From Candidatus Eiseniibacteriota bacterium (GTDB lineage Bacteria > Eisenbacteria > RBG-16-71-46 > SZUA-252), in NCBI GenBank assembly GCA_016880395.1, contig JAEHDN010000373.1:1-9541 (forward strand): a DNA stretch of 9,541 nucleotides. Direction: 5' to 3'. Below, in pieces: positions 8,149 to 9,541 of this stretch (its first letter is position 1; every line of letters starts with the position of its first letter). The notes under the pieces were generated by a model, which was not told the DNA's origin, did not search any database, and worked only from the letters and a program-made list of their open reading frames with translations. A program made the position numbers and the translations under genes.

Positions 8149-9495
8149 ATGAAGTGGATGCGAGGCATTGGGGCGGGTTTGTGCCTGGCCCTGGCCCTCT
8201 CGGGCTGCTCCGATACAGTCCAGAAGGTCGAGGAGCCCGGGGTCTACAGCCCCCTGATCGTGGGGATCAGCGTGGACCACGAGCCCGCGATCCGTAGTGT
8301 GACAAACGAGTTGACCGTCCTCATCAGCAACGTCAACGGCTATCCCATCACGTATCACTGGCGCGCCGGCGCCGGCACCCTGCTCGATTCGACGTCCGCC
8401 ACCGTGAATTGGGTCGCTCCCGACTCGATCGGGACCTATCCGGTCACCGTGTCGATCGAGTCGTACGACAACATCACGGGCTCGGGCGCTCAATTCTTCA
8501 AGACCACGACGTTCCAGATCCTGGTCGACAACGACTACGTTCGCTGGACCACCAGCGCGGAGATCCAATACGACCCCGCTCCGGTCGCGAGCGGGGGGCT
8601 CGTCTATGCGCAGTTCCGGAACGTGGCCACGGGGGAAGCCGATATCTACTACGTGCCCGGCGCCGGACTCGGATCGGAGCAGAAGACGCAGGGATTCTTC
8701 ACGGCCAACTCGCCCACCATGAGGGCGGACGGCCAGGTGCTCGCGTTCGCCGCGAGGGCCACCGCCGGCGACAGCCAGCACGTCTGGATCTCACCTGGGG
8801 CGGGCGCCGATCCGACGACGGCGGGCACCCTTACCAGAGTCACGAACACTTCCAAGAACTTCGCCAACCCGCGCTTCACGCACACCGGCAGCTGGCTCAT
8901 GTACAACTCGGATAGCGGCGCAGCGTCGGCATCCAACCCGCGCGTCCTCTTCCGAGACATCCCCGCTGTGCCTCCGACCGTCCTGCCCGCACCCGAGCGG
9001 GTCTTTGCCGATTTCCCGCTCAGCGGCCGCACGTTCTGGATGCCGAACTGGGGACCGGACGTGACCGGCGACGGCCTGCCGGACTCCATCGTGACCGTGG
9101 CGTTCCGGTTCTTCCACGCGAACGGCCAGACCCCGAACGGGTTCTACAAGGCCGCGACCCGACCACCCGCGACGTCGGTGTCGCAGTGGCTCGCGGACTC
9201 GAGCGCGGCGGAGCCGGATTGGTCCGCGGACGGGAAGTACATCGTGTTCTCCGACCCCAACACCAAGGGGGGAGAGCGCGACATCTGGATCATCCGCGCG
9301 GACACGAATCAGCGGAGCGCTGCGATCCGGATCACGCACGGCCCGGCGGACGATTCCCATCCGCGCTTCTCGCCCGACGGGAATACCATCTATTTCGTCT
9401 CGAACCGCGCGAACAACTACGGCCTGAACGGCATCTACGGCACCGAACGCCGCGGCACCAACCTCTGGAGCGTCACACGGTTTGACCGTCCCTGA
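8149..9495 (+). CDS. Lipoprotein with Ig/PKD-like domain and TolB-like (PD40) beta-propeller, function unknown
   Basis: The 448-residue product has a lipoprotein signal ending LSGC (Cys20) followed by Ser, so it probably sits in the outer membrane. Residues about 38-130 look like an Ig or PKD-like fold (YHWRAGAGTLLDSTSATVNW, then IGTYPVTVSIESYDN). From about 140 a propeller follows with PD40-like repeats: SPTMRADGQVLAFAA, NPRFTHTGSWLMYNSDS, EPDWSADGKYIVFSDPN and HPRFSPDGNTIYFVSNR. One blade contains DVTGDGLPD (304-312), which resembles the calcium loops of FG-GAP/VCBS or dockerin-like proteins. No catalytic motif is visible, so a binding or scaffolding role is likely. The start at 8149 is chosen because it begins a normal lipoprotein signal and has AAAGGAG upstream. 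A TTG at 8092 in frame is inside the promoter. The gene ends 10 bases before a strong terminator. Confidence 0.82.
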   Translation: MKWMRGIGAGLCLALALSGCSDTVQKVEEPGVYSPLIVGISVDHEPAIRSVTNELTVLISNVNGYPITYHWRAGAGTLLDSTSATVNWVAPDSIGTYPVTVSIESYDNITGSGAQFFKTTTFQILVDNDYVRWTTSAEIQYDPAPVASGGLVYAQFRNVATGEADIYYVPGAGLGSEQKTQGFFTANSPTMRADGQVLAFAARATAGDSQHVWISPGAGADPTTAGTLTRVTNTSKNFANPRFTHTGSWLMYNSDSGAASASNPRVLFRDIPAVPPTVLPAPERVFADFPLSGRTFWMPNWGPDVTGDGLPDSIVTVAFRFFHANGQTPNGFYKAATRPPATSVSQWLADSSAAEPDWSADGKYIVFSDPNTKGGERDIWIIRADTNQRSAAIRITHGPADDSHPRFSPDGNTIYFVSNRANNYGLNGIYGTERRGTNLWSVTRFDRP

Positions 9496-9505
9496 AGTGA
9501 CCAAT

Positions 9506-9540
9506 CGAGGGCCCGGACCGAGAGGCCGGGCCCTCGTTCT
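9506..9540 (+). terminator. Intrinsic terminator after the propeller lipoprotein gene
   Basis: CGAGGGCCCGG (9506-9516) and CCGGGCCCTCG (9526-9536) form a perfect 11-pair stem with a nine-base loop, followed by TTCT. The stem is strong and correctly placed, 10 bases after the stop codon. The T-run is short, as is common in G+C-rich genomes, and the window ends immediately after. Confidence 0.8.
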
Positions 9541-9541
9541 A

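Overview
The window is a chromosomal-looking, ordinary stretch of a high-G+C (about two thirds by eye, not computed), Gram-negative bacterium. A nearly complete Tol-Pal cell-envelope system, three predicted lipoproteins and a TonB/TolA-type protein require an outer membrane. The style of the genes (lipoprotein CpoB, PD40-rich propellers, TTGAC/TAGCxT promoters) would fit an uncultured diderm lineage such as Candidatus Eisenbacteria or a Gemmatimonadota relative. That placement is a low-confidence guess, not something the sequence proves.

Left part, positions 1-3933, all on the plus strand. The window opens inside an aspartate kinase gene (C-terminal two ACT domains only). After 22 bases comes tolA/tonB-like, overlapping tolB (TTG start), then a 79-base gap containing a likely promoter, then pal, then cpoB, coupled to pal by a one-base stop/start overlap. 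Together these encode the periplasmic and outer-membrane half of Tol-Pal: a TolA-like energy transducer, the TolB propeller, the peptidoglycan-binding lipoprotein Pal, and a lipoprotein form of CpoB. The tolQ and tolR proton-channel genes are not in view, and the gene upstream of tolA is lysC instead.

Middle, positions 3970-7433. A minus-strand class I methyltransferase converges on cpoB and diverges from clpB. The short divergent region (4717-4808) holds a perfect 8-5-8 inverted repeat exactly over the -35 region of the clpB promoter. clpB encodes a full two-ring disaggregase of 874 residues. It carries a strong internal Shine-Dalgarno and an in-frame GTG at codon 150, the position at which E. 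coli makes its short ClpB isoform.

Right part, positions 7434-9541. A PtsN-type EIIA gene and a lipoprotein with an Ig/PKD-like domain plus a TolB-like propeller follow, each with its own promoter. The lipoprotein gene ends in a clear intrinsic terminator at 9506-9540.

I found no mobile element, CRISPR array, RNA gene or obviously new multi-gene system. The most rewarding observations are about gene expression: two nested internal starts (lysC beta form, ClpB short form), a palindrome between divergent genes, a recurring promoter pattern and a ribosome-site hairpin. One protein-level oddity, a calcium-loop-like insertion in a propeller blade, is also worth checking. No stretch longer than 300 bases lacks a gene.
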